Shown: one piece after another, positions 58,761 through 58,974 of the stretch
Position numbering within the stretch: the stretch's first letter is position 1
Layout of the letters: each line of letters starts with the position of its first letter
Assembly: GCA_948468465.1 (NCBI GenBank)
Contig: CAOKJJ010000004.1
Location: 1 to 58,974 of the forward strand
Source: an uncultured Eubacterium sp.
Lineage (GTDB): Bacteria; Bacillota_A; Clostridia; Lachnospirales; Lachnospiraceae
DNA length: 58,974 nucleotides
Direction of reading: 5' to 3'
Translations under genes and position numbers: made by a program
Notes under the pieces: model-generated
The model's database searches: none
Seen by the model: the letters and a program-made list of their open reading frames with translations, nothing else
Told to the model about the DNA's origin: nothing

Positions 58761-58974
58761 AGAACCTCCATTCATGTACATACCTGGCCGTAAGGCGGAC
58801 ATCGGTATCAGGGACTTAACCCCGTTCCGTCAGGGAGTATTATGCCTTTGGCGCAGAACAGTTTATGATCCCGTCTATGCTTGCTATTCTTGCTTAATCG
58901 TTGTGCTTGCAACTATGCTGACTCGTTTTTTACCGTTCATTCTGTTTCCCGCGGGGAAACCTACGCCTAAATAC
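58761..58974. other. unassigned right edge
   Basis: 214 bp with no supported gene. It has a short GC-rich palindrome (TTTCCCGCGGGGAAA, near 58945-58960). A minus-strand frame reading [18 protein letters not shown] before a stop could be the end of another gene or an insertion remnant, but is too short to name. Confidence 0.35.

Noticed and set aside
58761..58974. IS200/IS605 end or omega-RNA at the right edge
   Set aside because: A palindrome and a short frame are suggestive, but no transposase or TnpB residues could be read before the window ends.

Overview
The window looks like chromosomal DNA of a low-to-mid GC, spore-forming Clostridia, most like a gut Lachnospiraceae. Reasons: a spoIVA gene, strong GGAGG ribosome sites, consensus TTGACA/TATAAT promoters, a lysine riboswitch before dapA, and the Firmicutes order rplS-(sipase)-rbgA-(sipase)-rnhB-fliK-like-flhB-like-yraN. 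No rRNA, tRNA or CRISPR was seen.

Layout. 1-51 is the start of guaB (minus strand). 52-10.6 kb is mostly housekeeping: a GNAT acetyltransferase, typA, a two-OB-fold SSB, a CobO-like ATPase, lysine-riboswitch-controlled dapA-dapB, a chemoreceptor and a secreted serpin. 10.6-11.1 kb is an AT-rich gap bracketed by an inverted 30-bp repeat.

11.1-38.8 kb is a surface-polysaccharide island read in one direction. It has an XRE regulator, glycosyltransferases, a Wzm/Wzt-type ABC exporter, a large two-domain glycosyltransferase with a repeat-built coiled coil, a membrane-anchored TIM-barrel-like protein, and two pairs of a GtrB-like lipid-phosphate glycosyltransferase with a multi-pass membrane protein. 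At its centre (23.8-32.8 kb) is the most striking block: RfbF, RfbH, two different ThDP-dependent acetolactate-synthase-like enzymes, an acylating acetaldehyde dehydrogenase, a 4-hydroxy-2-oxovalerate aldolase and a short-chain dehydrogenase. I read this as a pathway for a CDP-linked 3,6-dideoxy sugar carrying a carbon branch built from 2-oxo acids, related to yersiniose synthesis (YerE) but apparently able to make its own C5 2-oxo acid donor. The island ends with a double methyltransferase/coiled-coil protein that shares a tail module with the large glycosyltransferase and has a G9 tract near its start.

39-42.8 kb holds a HipA-like kinase with a nonsense codon after its natural start, a small partner, a RACo-type corrinoid activator and an AraC regulator. 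43-48.7 kb holds glgP, a dispersed palindromic element, two tandemly duplicated small genes, a MATE transporter and an unknown gene. 48.8-57.4 kb is the conserved rplS...yraN, pgeF, spoIVA stretch, with a second copy of the palindromic element. The window closes with a metallo-beta-lactamase-fold protein and a damaged ydcF-like gene on the other strand.
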